Below are positions 39,901-52,003 of a DNA stretch of 64,000 nt, piece after piece. The stretch comes from Nothophaeocryptopus gaeumannii (Eukaryota > Ascomycota > Dothideomycetes > Mycosphaerellales > Mycosphaerellaceae). The notes under the pieces were generated by a model. The model did not search any database and was not told the DNA's origin. It saw only the letters and a list, made by a program, of their open reading frames with translations. Positions within the stretch are counted from its first letter, which is position 1; the number at the start of each line of letters is the position of its first letter. Location of the stretch: contig JASISA010000025.1 in assembly GCA_031771865.1 (NCBI GenBank), positions 620,001 to 684,000 on the forward strand, in the 5' to 3' direction. Made by a program: the position numbers and the translations under genes.

Positions 39901-42066
39901 TCAGTCTGCACAAAAACGTTGCGAAGTAATCTTGGGCAGTCGAGTGGTGATTTATACTGAGTCGGGTCGCAAACAAAAATTCCATCACCGCAGAAATCTG
40001 TGCTACACTAAAGAACTGGGTTAAGGGATGGGTATGCTTTCATGTTAAGATACCCGCTCGAGTCCGCAGGTATGTTGCCGCAAGCAAGGAGGAGATGTCA
40101 AGAGCCACGCGGTGGCAGGCATGTAGGTACTAGTATCCATCTCTGGTGTGCACATATCGACGCCCTCTTTTGCTGCAAACGCTGGCGTCAAAGTGTGAAC
40201 GTAGGCCGTGTCGCGGGCCAGCATCCCCCGGCAGCCTGCCTGCGTCTCACAATGGTGAGCTAATGCCAGGAAGCGGTTTGGCTACCCTGGAGTACCATGA
40301 GCTCAACCGGATAGCCCCCTCTTCCAAGAGGACCAGACATCGAGTCGAGTTGGCGGGAGCTAGTTCATATGCTTGTTGGCGCACCGCGACCAACACGACT
40401 GAGCGCTGCCTTCTATAGCCCAACTACAAAGTAAGCGCCCAGACCCGCGAGTGCAAGCAAATCAACGAGAGAGAGCAAGAGAGGAGCGGTGGCAGAAGCG
40501 TGCCCTTCTCCGGGGCTCGTGAACTTGTGCGACGACCCGCTACGACACAGGACACAGCCGGACTCGATGGCAGGCGACATGCACAGGCAGACAGGTACGG
40601 ATGATCGCCATCCATCGCCCATTGCCCATCAGCACGCCCGACGCTGTGATGACAGCAGGAAGACGAGCGCTCGCACAACTGCAACGCTTGCTGGCTTGCT
40701 GGCTTGCCTGCTGCTTCCTGCCTTGGAGCCAAGATTGTTGCTCTGTCGCGCGCTCCCGGGCTTTCCATGCCTTCCACCCCTTCGACATGATGACTTCGCC
40801 CCTTACAGAAGCATACTGACCACGACGCCTCGGATTGCGGGTCTAGACGGCTTCTGTTGGCTTTCCTCCACCGCAATCTTTCATCTCACTGGCTGACTAC
40901 GAACGAACAACAAGCCGCCAAAGGACCTCGCACACCGCAATGTCGCAACCCGGACCACAAACGCACGCTGCACAAGACGCGTCCTGCTGTGCGCTCGGCA
41001 GTCTCCTCCATGACAGATTGGTTACGCAAACTCGGCTCGGCACCACAGTGTCGCAAGGCTGAGAGTCCCTGACATCCACTTTCGTACCCCAGGTCATTAA
41101 ACCTCCGGCAGCAGTCATGATACCTGTTACGAAGTATGCTCAGCGAGACGGTGCAACGCCGCGCACAGCCGCCCAGCGCGTCTGCAGCCTCCCGCGCGGT
41201 AACCTTGAAAAACTATCAAGTTTGCGCATTGCCGGTCCATACTAGCAACACCTTGTTGTCCATGCCGTGCCGCGTGCGGATCATCAGACGAGTCGCGCTA
41301 CTACCAAGTATACCAACGCGCTCAGCTCTCAAATAATGAGAATATCGGCATGCCCTGCGCGGCTTCTTGATCCACAATGCCGTCTGCTGTGTCACCAGAA
41401 GAACCTGAATCTGCCCTGCCAAATGTTCGACCGGTTGCCTTGCATATGCTCTTAACCGGATCAGAGACGACACAGAAGAATAATTTTGCAGCCTTACTTC
41501 CGCAAGGTGCACATCCTGTGAAAGCGCGCGCCATCTCGAGAGCATCTGAAGCAGAACAGCTGCTGCATTCGTTACCATGCATGAGCTGTGGAAACACTTT
41601 CCAACTGACTTCTCCCTAGAAAACGCTGATTTTGCACCGGAACAAATTTCCCAGGTCTGCCGAGCTTTGACAACAAGACGCAGTTGAGTACATGCTATAC
41701 TCCGGAAACCTATGACCGCTTCCTCACTCGAACTTCGAATTCACAAACAGACGACCGAGAGCTTTATACTGCACACCGAAGCTTTTCTCCATTTCGGCGC
41801 CGCGCTGTCAGAAGAGCTCTCCGCAAACTGGAGCAGTTTGGCATTCTATGCCGTACCGTGCCGAGCTCAGCCGGACCAGTGAAAGCTCTCGCGGGGCCAC
41901 GATGCAGTTGTTCGTAAGCTTTATTTCCGAGATTCGAGGATCTCACCCCGGACGGTTTTCGTGCGAGCTCTTCTGGATAGACGGATGGCGTTGTAAAGGA
42001 GACCTTCTCCATCGTCTCATAGGCCCACGATCTTGACTACGAGCGACCGAGGGACTTAGTGACAAA
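39901..42066. other. Intergenic, gene-poor
   Basis: About 2.2 kb without a supported gene. Frames of up to 150 codons at 40424-40896 overlap antisense and show no domain. No transposon signature seen. Confidence 0.5.
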
Positions 42067-42086
42067 CAGCAGATAGCTATCTGCTG
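42067..42086. promoter_or_regulatory. Perfect 20-bp palindrome, possible operator
   Basis: CAGCAGATAGCTATCTGCTG is its own reverse complement over all 20 bases. It lies 40 bp upstream of a TATAAG element and about 200 bp before the ATG of the small gene at 42288. A dimeric regulator site is the natural reading. Confidence 0.5.
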
Positions 42087-42126
42087 CTAGTAGGCATCGA
42101 GGGGCTGCCACTCTGAGAACATGATG

Positions 42127-42132
42127 TATAAG
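42127..42132 (+). promoter_or_regulatory. TATA box of the small gene at 42288
   Basis: TATAAG at about 160 bp before the ATG, followed by a C- and A-rich leader (CACTACAACCAAAACAGC), typical of fungal 5-prime UTRs. Confidence 0.5.
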
Positions 42133-42287
42133 AGAAGGTAGGCGGACCAGTTCGCTCTCCAATTGACCGCCTACGCACTACAACCAAAACAGCTTCGAAA
42201 GGACAATCACTCGGCAGACATACCACTCGCTTCAGCCCACTTCAGCAACAACACCTACCAAAACCCATAACGAAGGAAAGCAACACA

Positions 42288-42515
42288 ATGGCTCAAGATC
42301 GCCGCGACTCCACCTTCCTCAGCCTCGCACCCATGAACTACTCCAACTGGACGCCTCCTGCAACACCAGTAACATCGCCCGCCACCGAGACTTCCATACC
42401 CATGCTGCCAATCGAAACAGTCGTTAAGACCCAACGATCATCCAGCCAGTCCAGCACATCATCCGACCCCGCCGCGCGCTTCTTGCGTCTTGGACACGTC
42501 GATAAGGAGGAGTAA
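42288..42515 (+). CDS. Small FLRLG-motif protein
   Basis: This 75-residue ORF starts MAQDRRDSTFLSLAPMNYSNW, with an ATG in good context (AACACAATGGC). It is rich in Ser, Thr and Pro and ends SDPAARFLRLGHVDKEE. Short ascomycete proteins with a Ser-rich body and a terminal F-L-R-L-G block are, to my recollection, widespread and often strongly expressed; I could not verify this. No Cys, signal peptide or membrane span is present. A TATA box and long leader upstream support expression. Confidence 0.6.
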   Translation: MAQDRRDSTFLSLAPMNYSNWTPPATPVTSPATETSIPMLPIETVVKTQRSSSQSSTSSDPAARFLRLGHVDKEE

Positions 42516-42901
42516 GCAACATGCGCCAAAGAAGACTCGGCAAGCTCATTTGATCGTTTCATGTGCGAAGTGTTTCAGACTCCTTGCACGTGCATGAGGA
42601 CGAGAGCTGCGCATCGGAGGATTAAGGCTTGGGTTGGCTTGGCGGTAGGTATATTGTAACGAGTACACGAATGATGATGAGTTTCCCTATTTTGGTTTGC
42701 ATGGATGGGTGGTGTTGGCATAGGCATTGGCGGTATGCAGCAGAATGGATCGATAGGTATTGCCAGGCTGTATATGTATACCGCAAGCAATCTTCGCCTA
42801 AGACAAGGCAATGGAGCTTGCTTGTCTCGCAGAATCATTACATCCGTAGTATCATTATCATCTTATTTACAATGCAGTACTTTCCCATACTCGCTGCCAG
42901 C
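42516..42901. other. Intergenic between convergent genes
   Basis: 3-prime flanks of the small FLRLG gene (+) and the catalase gene (-); no gene seen. Confidence 0.55.
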
Positions 42902-45247
42902 CTAGTACGCAACCATCGCACTATACCCCTTCAACTCACGCTCAAAGTTCTTGTGCTGTGAGATCTCGTAAAAGTACGCATCGACGAAACCAGCAGCCCC
43001 CTTGGCCATCCTAATCGTCTCCTTGAAGCTCTCCGGCTTAATCCTGGCCGCAGTGACAACACCAAAGCTATCAGTGACGACTTCACTCGCTGAGAACTCA
43101 ACTCCCGGCAACTGACAAGCATCCCTGACGAAATCGACAGCTTCGCCCACGGCACCAATGGCTTTCAGATGACCAAATGCTTCGCGGACCCAGTGCAAGG
43201 CGCGACCGTTCTTGCGAAGCGTAGAGATGGAATCCGCTCCGCCCGGGACGAAGACGCTGTCGAACATGGTGGAGCGCATGCCTTCAAGGTTGTGGTCGGG
43301 TCTGACACCCTTGCTGCTGTGCTTGCTCTCGCCGGCTGCGAAGATGGGTGTCCGGCGAGGGGCGATGGTAAAAGGAAGAGCTTGGCAGGCTCGGAGGGCT
43401 GCGACGATACCGTTATAGGCGACCTTGTCGTAGCCGTCGGCGATGATGATGGCTACTCGCCGAGTCTCGATGGTGGGGGTCTTGCCGGGGTATTCCGTCT
43501 GACTAACACCAATAGTCTTCTTGCCGTGGTTTGGTCGACCTTGCTTCTCTGGAGCTGCTGCACCTACAGCCTCGGCGACGGCTTGGGCAAGGGAAAGATC
43601 GACATCTGCCAGGCGCTGCGACATGCGCTCGTAGACGACTGAATCTTCGCAGTGATCAAGCTCGAAGCTGAGGGCGGCCTGGACGTGCATCTTCTCAGGT
43701 TCAGAGAGCGAGTTGTAGAAGAGCTGGGCTTGGTTGAAGTGTTCTCGGAATTTCTTAGACCTCAGCCGCGTCTTCATTCCTGCAAGCTTTTCGGGGAAGT
43801 CGATGAAGGCGCCTTCTTCTGGCTTAGCGGGCGGACAGGCTTCGAAGCGGTTTGGCCAATAGTTCACAGTGCCCTTCGTAATGGTGTGGCGCATGGCTCC
43901 ATCCCGGCTCTGGTTCAGTACTGGGCATACTGGCCTGTTGATCGGAAGCTCTTGGAAGTTGACCCCGAGGCGTGACAATTGGGTGTCAAGATAGCTGAAG
44001 TTCCGTCCTTGGAGGAGCGGATCATCAGAGAAGCCGATGCCAGGAACAAGGTGCCCGGTGCAGAAAGCGACTTGCTCGGTTTGTGGGAAGTACTCATCGG
44101 GGTTGCGGTTCAATTCTAACTCGCCGACGTACTGGACTGGGACAAGCTCCTCGGGCCAGATCTTGGTCGCATCCAGGATGTCGAATTCGAACTTGTTCTG
44201 CTCACTCTCAGGGATTACTTGCACTCCGAAGTCCCACTTTGGATAAGCCCCTTTCTCGATAGCTTCCCAAAGATCCTTTCTGTGGAAGTCTGGATCCTGC
44301 CCAGCAAGCTTGAGTGCCTCATCCCAGACGAAAGAGTGAACTCCGAGGTGAGGTGTCCAGTGGAACTTAACGAAGAATCGCTCGCCCTTCGCATTGATGA
44401 GAGTGAAGGTGTTGACACCGAATCCTTGCATCATACGGTACGAGCGAGGAATCGCGCGGTCAGACTGTGTCCACATGAACATATGGGTCGCTTCAGTATG
44501 CAGGTATTGGAAGTCCCTGTTCGTTGTTAACACGCCGTGACTTTCAAGCATGAGGCACGAAAGAACTTACCAGAAGTTGTTGTGAGCAGTCTGTGCTTGG
44601 GGCACTTCATTGTGAGGCTCTGGTTTCCCGGCGTGGACCACATCTGGGAACTTGATGGCATCTTGAATGAAGAAGACGGGAATGTTGTTTCCAACGACAT
44701 CCCAGTTGCCCTCGGGTGTGTAGTGCTTGATAGCGAAACCGCGGACGTCTCGCACAGTGTCAGCACTGCCGCGGCTACCGAGCACAGTCGAGAAGCGGAG
44801 GAAGGTTGGTGTGGTCCGCGAAGTGTCGGTCAAGACTTTGGCAGTTGTGTACTGTTCGAGACTCTTGTGCATCTTAAAGGTTCCAAAGGCTCCCGCACCA
44901 CGGGCGTGGACGACACGCTCTGGTATTCTCTCATGGTCAAAGCGGTTAATCTTCTCTCGTGCCGCGTGATCTTCAAGCAGCTGAGGGCCAGTGTGGTCCT
45001 CGTTGGCCACCCTGAGCCAGTCATCTGTCACACGTTAGGCCAGACTGCACCATCTCGTTGACAAGATTGATTGTTTGAACATACCGGTGTTGGCTTGTCG
45101 GACGCCATAATCGGTGGTGAGTCGAGCGTCCTTGTCGTAATAGTTCTTCGTGTCTCTTGCCAGATCGGCCACCTTCTGGCCTTCCGGACCGGATGTGATG
45201 GTCTCCTGCAGCCTCTCCAGGCCCGTCGAGAGCTTGTTCGCTGCCAT
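42902..45247 (-). CDS. Large-subunit catalase (clade 2) with C-terminal DJ-1/GATase-like domain
   Basis: This haem enzyme decomposes hydrogen peroxide. The model on the complement, join(42902..44516,44571..45024,45085..45247), is in phase and gives 743 residues. ATG 45247 starts MAANKLSTG. The distal-side His lies in ERVVHARGAGAFG. RFSTVLGSRGSADTVRDVRGFAIKHYTPEGNWDVVGNN and DAIKFPDVVHAGKPEP are family blocks, and the proximal haem ligand region reads RNPDEYFPQTEQVAF. The last 150 residues (VAIIIADGYDKVAYNGIVAAL, FVPGGADSI) are the flavodoxin-like domain of large-subunit catalases. There is no signal peptide, so it is intracellular, like the Aspergillus spore catalase CatA rather than secreted CatB. 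A TATAAATA box is seen upstream. Confidence 0.95.
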
Positions 45248-46162
45248 TGTCGAAATGTGCTGTGCTGCCACCGGTTGTTGTTGTCGTTGTTTTTGTTTGG
45301 GTCGGCTGAAGGGGGCAAGACGAAAGGCTGCATGCCCTGGTGTATTTATACCTGTGTCGATTGCACCTACCTACCGTCAGACGTCGTTCCGTCACAACGC
45401 CGCAATGCTGAGTGACGCCCCACAACATACACGGCTCTGTGGTGGAAACAAAGCGTGCGAGCACCTTGCCCGGAGTGGAGAAGGTCGTGTCCTGATCGAG
45501 CAATGTCAAAGAGAATCGAGGATCTGGCGAGAAATGTCCCCCTATCAAACGTGAGGTGATGACAAGGGCTGCTGGACGTCAATATGACGCTCAAGGCGCA
45601 TTTGGGGGACGTTGGCAGCGAGTCTCGGCTACATCTCAGAATACTCATTCATGTCGCCAGATGTTACAGGTATACGCGTAGGCTTGGGATATGTGGGCAG
45701 GAACAGACTCTTGCGAGAGGCGAGAGCTGGAGGAGGAGTGAAGAAGGACGTGAAGACGCGCCGGGTGGAAAGTGCACAGGCCAATGCATCACGGCCGGAG
45801 CAGGAGCCCCAACCCAAACCCTTTGCCGTCTGCCTATCATCTGCCGACGGCGCTGTCTCCGAGACACCAAGCCGTCAGTCTTGAAACAGCCACGTGAAGT
45901 CGTGTCCTTCCACATCTCGGGAACACTCCACGAGTACAACAGAAGCCCAGAGTCTCGCGCCTTGGAAGTCAAGTCGTGGCGAAGAGGCGACGCAGCAGGC
46001 TTGGTCTCTCGGCAGGCAGGCAGAAGCCGCGCCATCGAGCATCACTCCATAAACCCCGCAACGCAAGTATCTCAATCCCATCAACTATCCATCATCTACC
46101 ACCACCAGCCTCTGGTCATCTTTGCTCTCCTACCTCCACCACCTCATCTGCCATCCGCATCC
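45248..46162. other. Intergenic: divergent promoter of catalase and NAS2
   Basis: 915 bp between divergent genes. The NAS2 frame stays open upstream to 45584 but without a plausible protein; the ATG at 46163 has the better context (ATCCATGGG). The catalase TATA box lies here. Confidence 0.55.
45343..45350 (-). promoter_or_regulatory. TATA box of the catalase gene
   Basis: TATAAATA on the minus strand, about 95 bp before the catalase ATG. The flank also contains AGGGG and CCCCT cores that resemble stress-response elements, too short to call individually. Confidence 0.55.
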
Positions 46163-46981
46163 ATGGGCCTCAGAATGGACGACTTGCATGCCCCCACTGT
46201 GGGCTCTGGTCCAACATCACAGACGACAACGAACGGGGCAGAGGGAAGGAGATCGCTTCAAGAGCTCATCGCGCAAAAGGACAACATTGAAGCTGAACTC
46301 TCCGCGCTCGGCTCGGTGCTCGATTCTGTTCGTATAACGAAGACCAACTCCGAGCTGTAGCGTACTGATAAGCGACCAGCATGGCGTCAACATGACCACT
46401 GCTCTAACCACACCCGATGGCTTCCCTCGCGCCGACATCGATGTGGCGCAAATTCGAACGACAAGAGCTAGGATCATAAGACTGAAGAACGATCATAAGG
46501 GCATCATGGCTAAGCTGGAAGATGCGGTACACGAACAGTTCGCAGCAGGCAAGCCTGCGGAGGATATCCCGTCAGCTTCATCACACGCCAGAACAGCAGG
46601 GCCAGCTGGCAATAGTGTATCTGCAGGTGCTGTGGTCGAGCCGCCATTTGCGAGAGTCAACTCGGTCGTCCCCGCAAGCCCGGCAGAGCAGGCTGGCATG
46701 CTAGCCGGAGACAAAGTCATCAAGTTCGGGTCTGTCAACTGGACAAACCACGAGAGACTGGGAAGAGTGGCGCAAGTTGTTCAACAGAATGAGAACGTGA
46801 GTAAGCTCTGCCCCCATGTGATATGTGGATTCCATTCTAATGAGAATACTAGCGCACCCTTTTCGTCAAGGTATTGAGAGAGTCCTCAGGCGCAGCTTCT
46901 CAGAGCTTCGAGTTGCGCTTAATACCACGACGCGACTGGGGCGGCAGAGGACTACTTGGCTGCCACCTTGTGCCCCTTTGA
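46163..46981 (+). CDS. NAS2: Proteasome assembly chaperone Nas2 (PSMD9/p27)
   Basis: Nas2 binds the Rpt5 tail during assembly of the 19S regulatory particle base. The model join(46163..46327,46380..46796,46853..46981) is in phase and gives 236 residues. The N-terminal helical part reads LQELIAQKDNIEAELSALGSVLDSHGVNMTTALTTPDGFPRADIDVAQIRTTRARIIRLKNDHK, the family hallmark. A PDZ domain follows: FARVNSVVPASPAEQAGMLAGDKVIKFGSVNW, then TLFVKVLRESSGAASQSFELRLIPRRDWGGRGLLGCHLVPL. The first intron uses GTTCGT as donor, slightly unusual but required to restore LDS-HGVN. It is divergent from catalase. Confidence 0.92.
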
Positions 46982-47928
46982 CGTGAAGGAAGTGCATCTG
47001 AATCGACGACTGCAGATGTCTCGAGCTACTGCCCACGCTCCTGCGTTGGCGAGGCTCATCACTACAAAGAATCGCGGACATTGAGACTTCGCGCTATGCG
47101 CAAGACACATTCGGATCTGTTCCTCCATGGCGTGAGCAATGCAACGCGCTTTTGTAGACCGTTCACGTCAGCAAGCCGCGTCGGGCTCCGAAGCGCGTTC
47201 TACAGCTTTTTCCGTATCGCAGCCAAGTGTTGCCCCGCCATCGCCTTCGTTATGAAGTAGACGGACGAAGTGAGGTCGGAATTGACTTTCGACAGCCGAG
47301 GTCACCACCACAACATCGTTCTCATCCTTCTGGAAAAGATATCGATACCAACATCAAAACAACCAACGCGACCCGAAACAGACTTTCTACACGCGACAGC
47401 CTCAAGTTTGTGGCATTTTCAGCTTCCTCCCAACGTTTCAGCTTCCTGCTTGCAGCAGACTTCATGCATGGTGCCTCATTTTTGCGCTTATTTTCAACTT
47501 TCGGGACTTTTGGTTGGCTGAAGCTACCCTTGAAACGCAGGACGTCTCGGCCGCAGAGCTCTAGCCCAGCCTCCCGCCGACCTTTCCGCCAAACATCACG
47601 TCTATAACGTTCTACTTTCGCGATATAGTCGTGTGTCCCATTGCAAGAGCATCCTCTGTCCTGCATAGAACATCCAGCTCTTCGACATCTTTCCACCATT
47701 CGAGACCGAATTGTGACTCACTCCACCTGCAGCTTGCAAGTAGGACCGGACACAGCATGCATTTGCCGGTGAGTGGCAGGTAAGTGGTAAAAACCTTCCG
47801 AAGGCGATGCCTCAGACCTCTCAGATTCCTTCTTTCGCACGTTCCTACGCTACCACGGCTCTCATCGCGATCAGTACCGTCTCTCGTATCGTCAGCGTTG
47901 GAAGACTCCATGGTTCTCTTCGTTCATA
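46982..47928. other. Intergenic, no gene supported
   Basis: Flank between NAS2 and the F-box gene, both plus strand. Frames of up to 126 codons overlap antisense. No motif noted. Confidence 0.5.
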
Positions 47929-49585
47929 ATGGGTTGCAAGCAGGACAAAGCCAACGCATATGTCCTGGCTAGCAAGCCATCATCCTCATTCTCCACCATA
48001 TCATCCGCCGCATCCGCCACGTCAGCTGGGACCGCACGCAGTGGAGGTAGCAGGCTGTTGTTTGGAGAGATTGATACCAGCAGCGAAAGATGTACGCGTG
48101 TCTACACCACCGTTTGACTACAAGACCCGCTCTAACGCAGGTACCTGAACAGCTACCGAGAGCTATGCATCTGTCTGCAGCTTCGTCCTTTGCGAGAGCA
48201 GCACTTTTGTGAAGTTCTGGCTCCAGGACCGATGCCGGGAGACATTCCTTTCAGCACTTCCAAAACGCGACCTGGCGAATTTGCGACTGGCCTGTCATGA
48301 CTTTAGCGTACGAGCAGCGCCGGCGCTGTTTTACGACCTTACGATTACATTTAAGACGAACATATTCACAAGACCTTCAAAGCTGGCCGAGCTGGACAGG
48401 CTAGGCTTCTATGTTAAAGCTTTGCGATTCAATCTGCCACATACGACGGATACCTTTCTTCCGCCTCTAATCGAGCCTGAGACCGGCGCGGAATTGAGCT
48501 TCACATATACACCGCAGGTACAGGAGCCATCAAGCAGACGACCAAAGTATGGTGACGCAGGGACAACCGAGATCGTGTCTCGACAGTACCCGGCACTGTT
48601 CCACGCGGCGACCAATGTGCCTGCATTCATTCGAGCTTTTTCGGCATTTGTGAATCTCGAACATCTCCACATCAGCTGTCCCGGCTACGATGTGACGCAA
48701 AGATATCGACGCAGCACCGTCGACTACGCGCTCGTCTCACTCCGGATAGCCATCGAGAAGAACTCATTGAACGCTCTGGACAAACTTACCCTTTCACCAA
48801 TCCATTCCGGTGGCCTAATATACCTTTCACCTTTACTCGGCTTTGGCGCCTCGCCACGATCCGCCAGCCGATGGTCTCGGATTCGCCATTTGAACATACA
48901 AATCCATACGCTGCCGCCAAGAGCCGGCAGCAATACCTGCGAACCAGACCAGTTGAAGCTCCTACAGACTTACCTTCGTAATTTTCAATCTAGTCTTGAG
49001 ACGTTCAAGTTTTGTTGGATTGGTGGGAAGGGTGCTCTTCCCGTCAGACAACCCGTCCCGCCGGCGTCTTCGTCGATTGCTGGAGAACATCCTGCTTATG
49101 CGAAAGGCCAGAGGATCAAGGTGTCACGACCTCTTCACTTTCCGAAACTGAAACACTTCGAAGTGGAGGGCGTTTCGGCTCCCGCTGCGGAGTTCAGTGC
49201 CTTCATCACTGCGCATAAGCGGACGATTGAAGAACTCAATTTTGAGAAAGTTGATCTCACGAACGGCACGTGGGATGATGTCCTCTTGCCTTTAACAAAG
49301 ACCTCTCGCCAGCGCGTGGCGAAAAGGGAGATCGCCGAAATTCCCATCATGCTCTCTCCTACCACGGCTGCATCTCCAGGGGGCTTTCCTACACCGATGA
49401 AGAGGGTGGAGTTTGCTGCGAGTGTGGACAAAGCGGGGAGGAAAAGTGTCCGGGTGTCGAGGTGGTTGTCGTCGGCGAAGGGGAATAGGCCCTCGGCCGC
49501 GAGGAAATTTAGGGAAGGGTTGATGGAGTGTGAGGAGTCGTTGAAGAGGGTTTTGAGGGGGAGTGCATTTCCTTGGACGTTTTGA
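47929..49585 (+). CDS. F-box-type protein with N-terminal MGC lipidation signal
   Basis: The model join(47929..48091,48153..49585) gives 531 residues. Exon 1 begins MGCKQDKANAYVLASKP, where Gly2-Cys3 fits N-myristoylation plus palmitoylation, then a Ser/Ala-rich stretch. Exon 2 has RETFLSALPKRDLANLRLACHDFSVRAAPALFYDL, which looks like an F-box (adaptor to the SCF ubiquitin ligase), followed by a long alpha/beta region with leucine-rich-repeat character (FVNLEHLHISCPGYD, FPKLKHFEVEGVSAPAAEF). The C-terminal part is Ser/Arg-rich. Intron donor GTACGCG and acceptor GAACAG were chosen because this pair restores phase. The splice junction is the least certain part. The substrate is unknown. Confidence 0.8.
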
Positions 49586-50294
49586 ATGGAAGAGAGGACT
49601 CTACGACTGTCTGTGATGAAGGACGTTCACGAGGAAAGACGTTTCTTGATGATCCACGACAAATGAATGCAATGAAGCAAATGAGATGATGCTATGGCCC
49701 AACAACGAACTGCAATATCACTATCATTAGTACGGCTACCGGGCTTCGGTGGCATCTCTCCTTCCAGTGGAGCTGTCTCTCGCTATTGACTCCGTTGTTG
49801 TGGAAGTTTTCTCGGCAGCTGTGGTCGTATCCTTGTCGTGGCTGACGTAGGTTACAGCCAGGGTTGTCTAACAGCCGGCGATGTACTACCTGCAAGGGCC
49901 TGACGGACGGGTGCTCGTGCTTTTCAAGGTCGTCTTCCACCCGCAAGCCGTCGTCGCCCGGATCCTCACCACAACTGCCCTTTCACCTCTACTCAGTCGT
50001 ACGGCTTCGACTGCTCGACCAAGGATCTCTGCGATGGCAACTCGTCTTACATCTGAGCTTTGCCGGCCGAACTCTTCAGTTCTCAGTCTCTTCACCTACT
50101 TCTGACAACATCAGAAACTAAAGACATTGGCGATCGCCTAGTTGACCTGCAAGAAATGTTCCCATGATTCACAGATACTGTCACGTTGTCGCTGAAGGTG
50201 ACTTTGGGCGTTTGGCAAGTGTAAGCAACGTTTCGAAGAGCTCTGCCTGAGCGAGCCTTAGGATTTGATTTCGACTTTAGGAGTATGCTACTGA
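49586..50294. other. Intergenic between convergent genes
   Basis: 3-prime flanks of the F-box gene (+) and the M20 peptidase (-). Small overlapping ORFs only. Confidence 0.5.
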
Positions 50295-52003
50295 TCAGGC
50301 CTTCATGGGCTCCTCTGCCACGTAGTGCAGGTATGCTCCCAGCAGTTTGATGCCTTCGATGTAGTTCCGACGATCCAACTTCTCGTTTATGGAGTGGGCG
50401 GCGTCTAAAGTTTGTATCAGTACGAGTCTATAATCAAGACCAACTCGTAGCGACTTACCTGTTGAGCTTCCCATCGGAAGCAATAGCACGTTCTTGCCAG
50501 TAGCTTGCTCGAAGGTGAGGGTGACTGGGATGCTGCCGCCCTCGCGTGTGAGATCTGGCTTGACCTTCCAGACGTCTTCGACTGCCTTGGCAGCTGCAGT
50601 GAAGTTCCAGTGTTTCGGCGACGCGACCCACCACTTGCCGGCATGCTACGGTTTATCCGGTCAGCATGCGAAGATACGAACATTATGACACAACTGGATG
50701 TTTGACATACCTGGAGATAGCACTTCATCGTGTTCTTGGAGTTGAGTGACTTGAACACCTTGTCCACGTAGGAGTACACGAGCTTGTCGACCTCAGGTGG
50801 CTCCATATCAGGCACAGTACGGATGGAGAACTTGCCTACGACTTTCGCGGGAATGACTGTCTTCGCGCCGGGTGCCGAGTACGCACCCTCGACGCCATGC
50901 AGAGAGAGGGATGGGTATCGCCAGCGTCCCATGAGCGTTCGCTCTTTGTCAGGGAAGATGCCAGTCTGGCTACCAAGCGATTCGTACAGATTGTCCATTG
51001 TGAAGGCGATGTCCTTGTAGAGACTCTCTTCCTCCTTAGTCAGCGGAGCAACCAGCTCCATCAAGCCCGGGATCTGGATCTTGCCGTCCGTATCCACGAG
51101 GCTTCCCATAACGCGCACGAGATCAGTCATCGGCTCTTGAGCGGTTCCTCCAAATACACCGGAATGCAGGTCCTGACCCGGCCCGCTGACCTCGATGGAG
51201 TAATAGCTGCAGCCTCGCAAGCCATATGTCAGGCAAGGCTTCTCAGTCCCTAGCCAGTAGTTGTCACTGATACACACGGCATCTGCGTCCTCGAAGAACT
51301 TTCCAGGCTTGCACTCGGCAATAATGAAATCGTCAAGGCCCTCGGATCCATACTCCTCCATACCCTCGAAGCACATGAGCAGGTTGACGGGGAACTCAAT
51401 GCCAGCTTTCTTGTGGGACTCAATCACGTTGACCCAGCCCAAGACAGGGCCCTTATCATCCGTGCTGCCTCGTCCATACATTCTTCCCTTGTCGTCGACG
51501 CTCAATTCGAATGGCTCAGTAGCCCAGCCGTCGGAGAGGCTGGCAGGCTGCACATCGTAGTGTCCGTACACAAGGATGGTGCGTTTGCTGGTGTCTTTCT
51601 GTGCCGGGTAACGTCCGATGATGGCAGGTGGCAGTTCCAAGTGCTCCTTGTGCGGCTGCTTCCCTAGAGGACGAGCCTCCATATGTGCTCCCAACGACTC
51701 GAGCTGTTCCTTGAGAAACATTCCCATCTTGACCACATCGCCTCTTCGCTCATCCTCGGCTGATATGGAGGGAATTGCAACTGCTTTTCGTAGACGTTCG
51801 ATGAAAGGATCGGCGAGGGAGTCAACGGTCTTGTAGAATGACTGCAGTTGCGGTGCCATGTTGGGCGAGGGGTTCTGGCGATAGATGTATGGCCAAGCAG
51901 GAGTGGTGGTTGTAGACTCGAATCTTCTAAGCAGATGGGAGGAAGTGGCCTTGAATGGCGTAGTCCAAGATGGTCTGAAGGAGCGAACGGGCGATAGGAT
52001 CAT
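50295..52003 (-). CDS. DUG1: M20 metallopeptidase, Cys-Gly dipeptidase type (Dug1/CNDP2)
   Basis: This dizinc dipeptidase probably splits Cys-Gly in glutathione breakdown. The model on the complement, join(50295..50404,50459..50645,50711..52003), is in phase and gives 529 residues. Metal and catalytic motifs are complete: YGHYDVQPA, GRGSTDDKGP, the EE of CFEGMEEYGSEG, the Asp of ADAVCISDNYWLG and a late HSINEKL. The first 48 residues (MILSPVRSFRPSWTTPFK, then SSHLLRRFESTTTT) are Arg/Ser/Thr-rich without acidic residues until position 29 and resemble a mitochondrial presequence. Met49 (MAPQLQSFYKTVDSLADPFI) matches the usual cytosolic start, so both forms may be made. It is divergent from the deacetylase gene, with 268 bp between the ATGs. 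Confidence 0.93.

Noticed and set aside
40424..40896. 150-codon minus and 135-codon plus ORFs
   Set aside because: Antisense pair with low-information Ser/Arg/Leu-rich translations and no domain.
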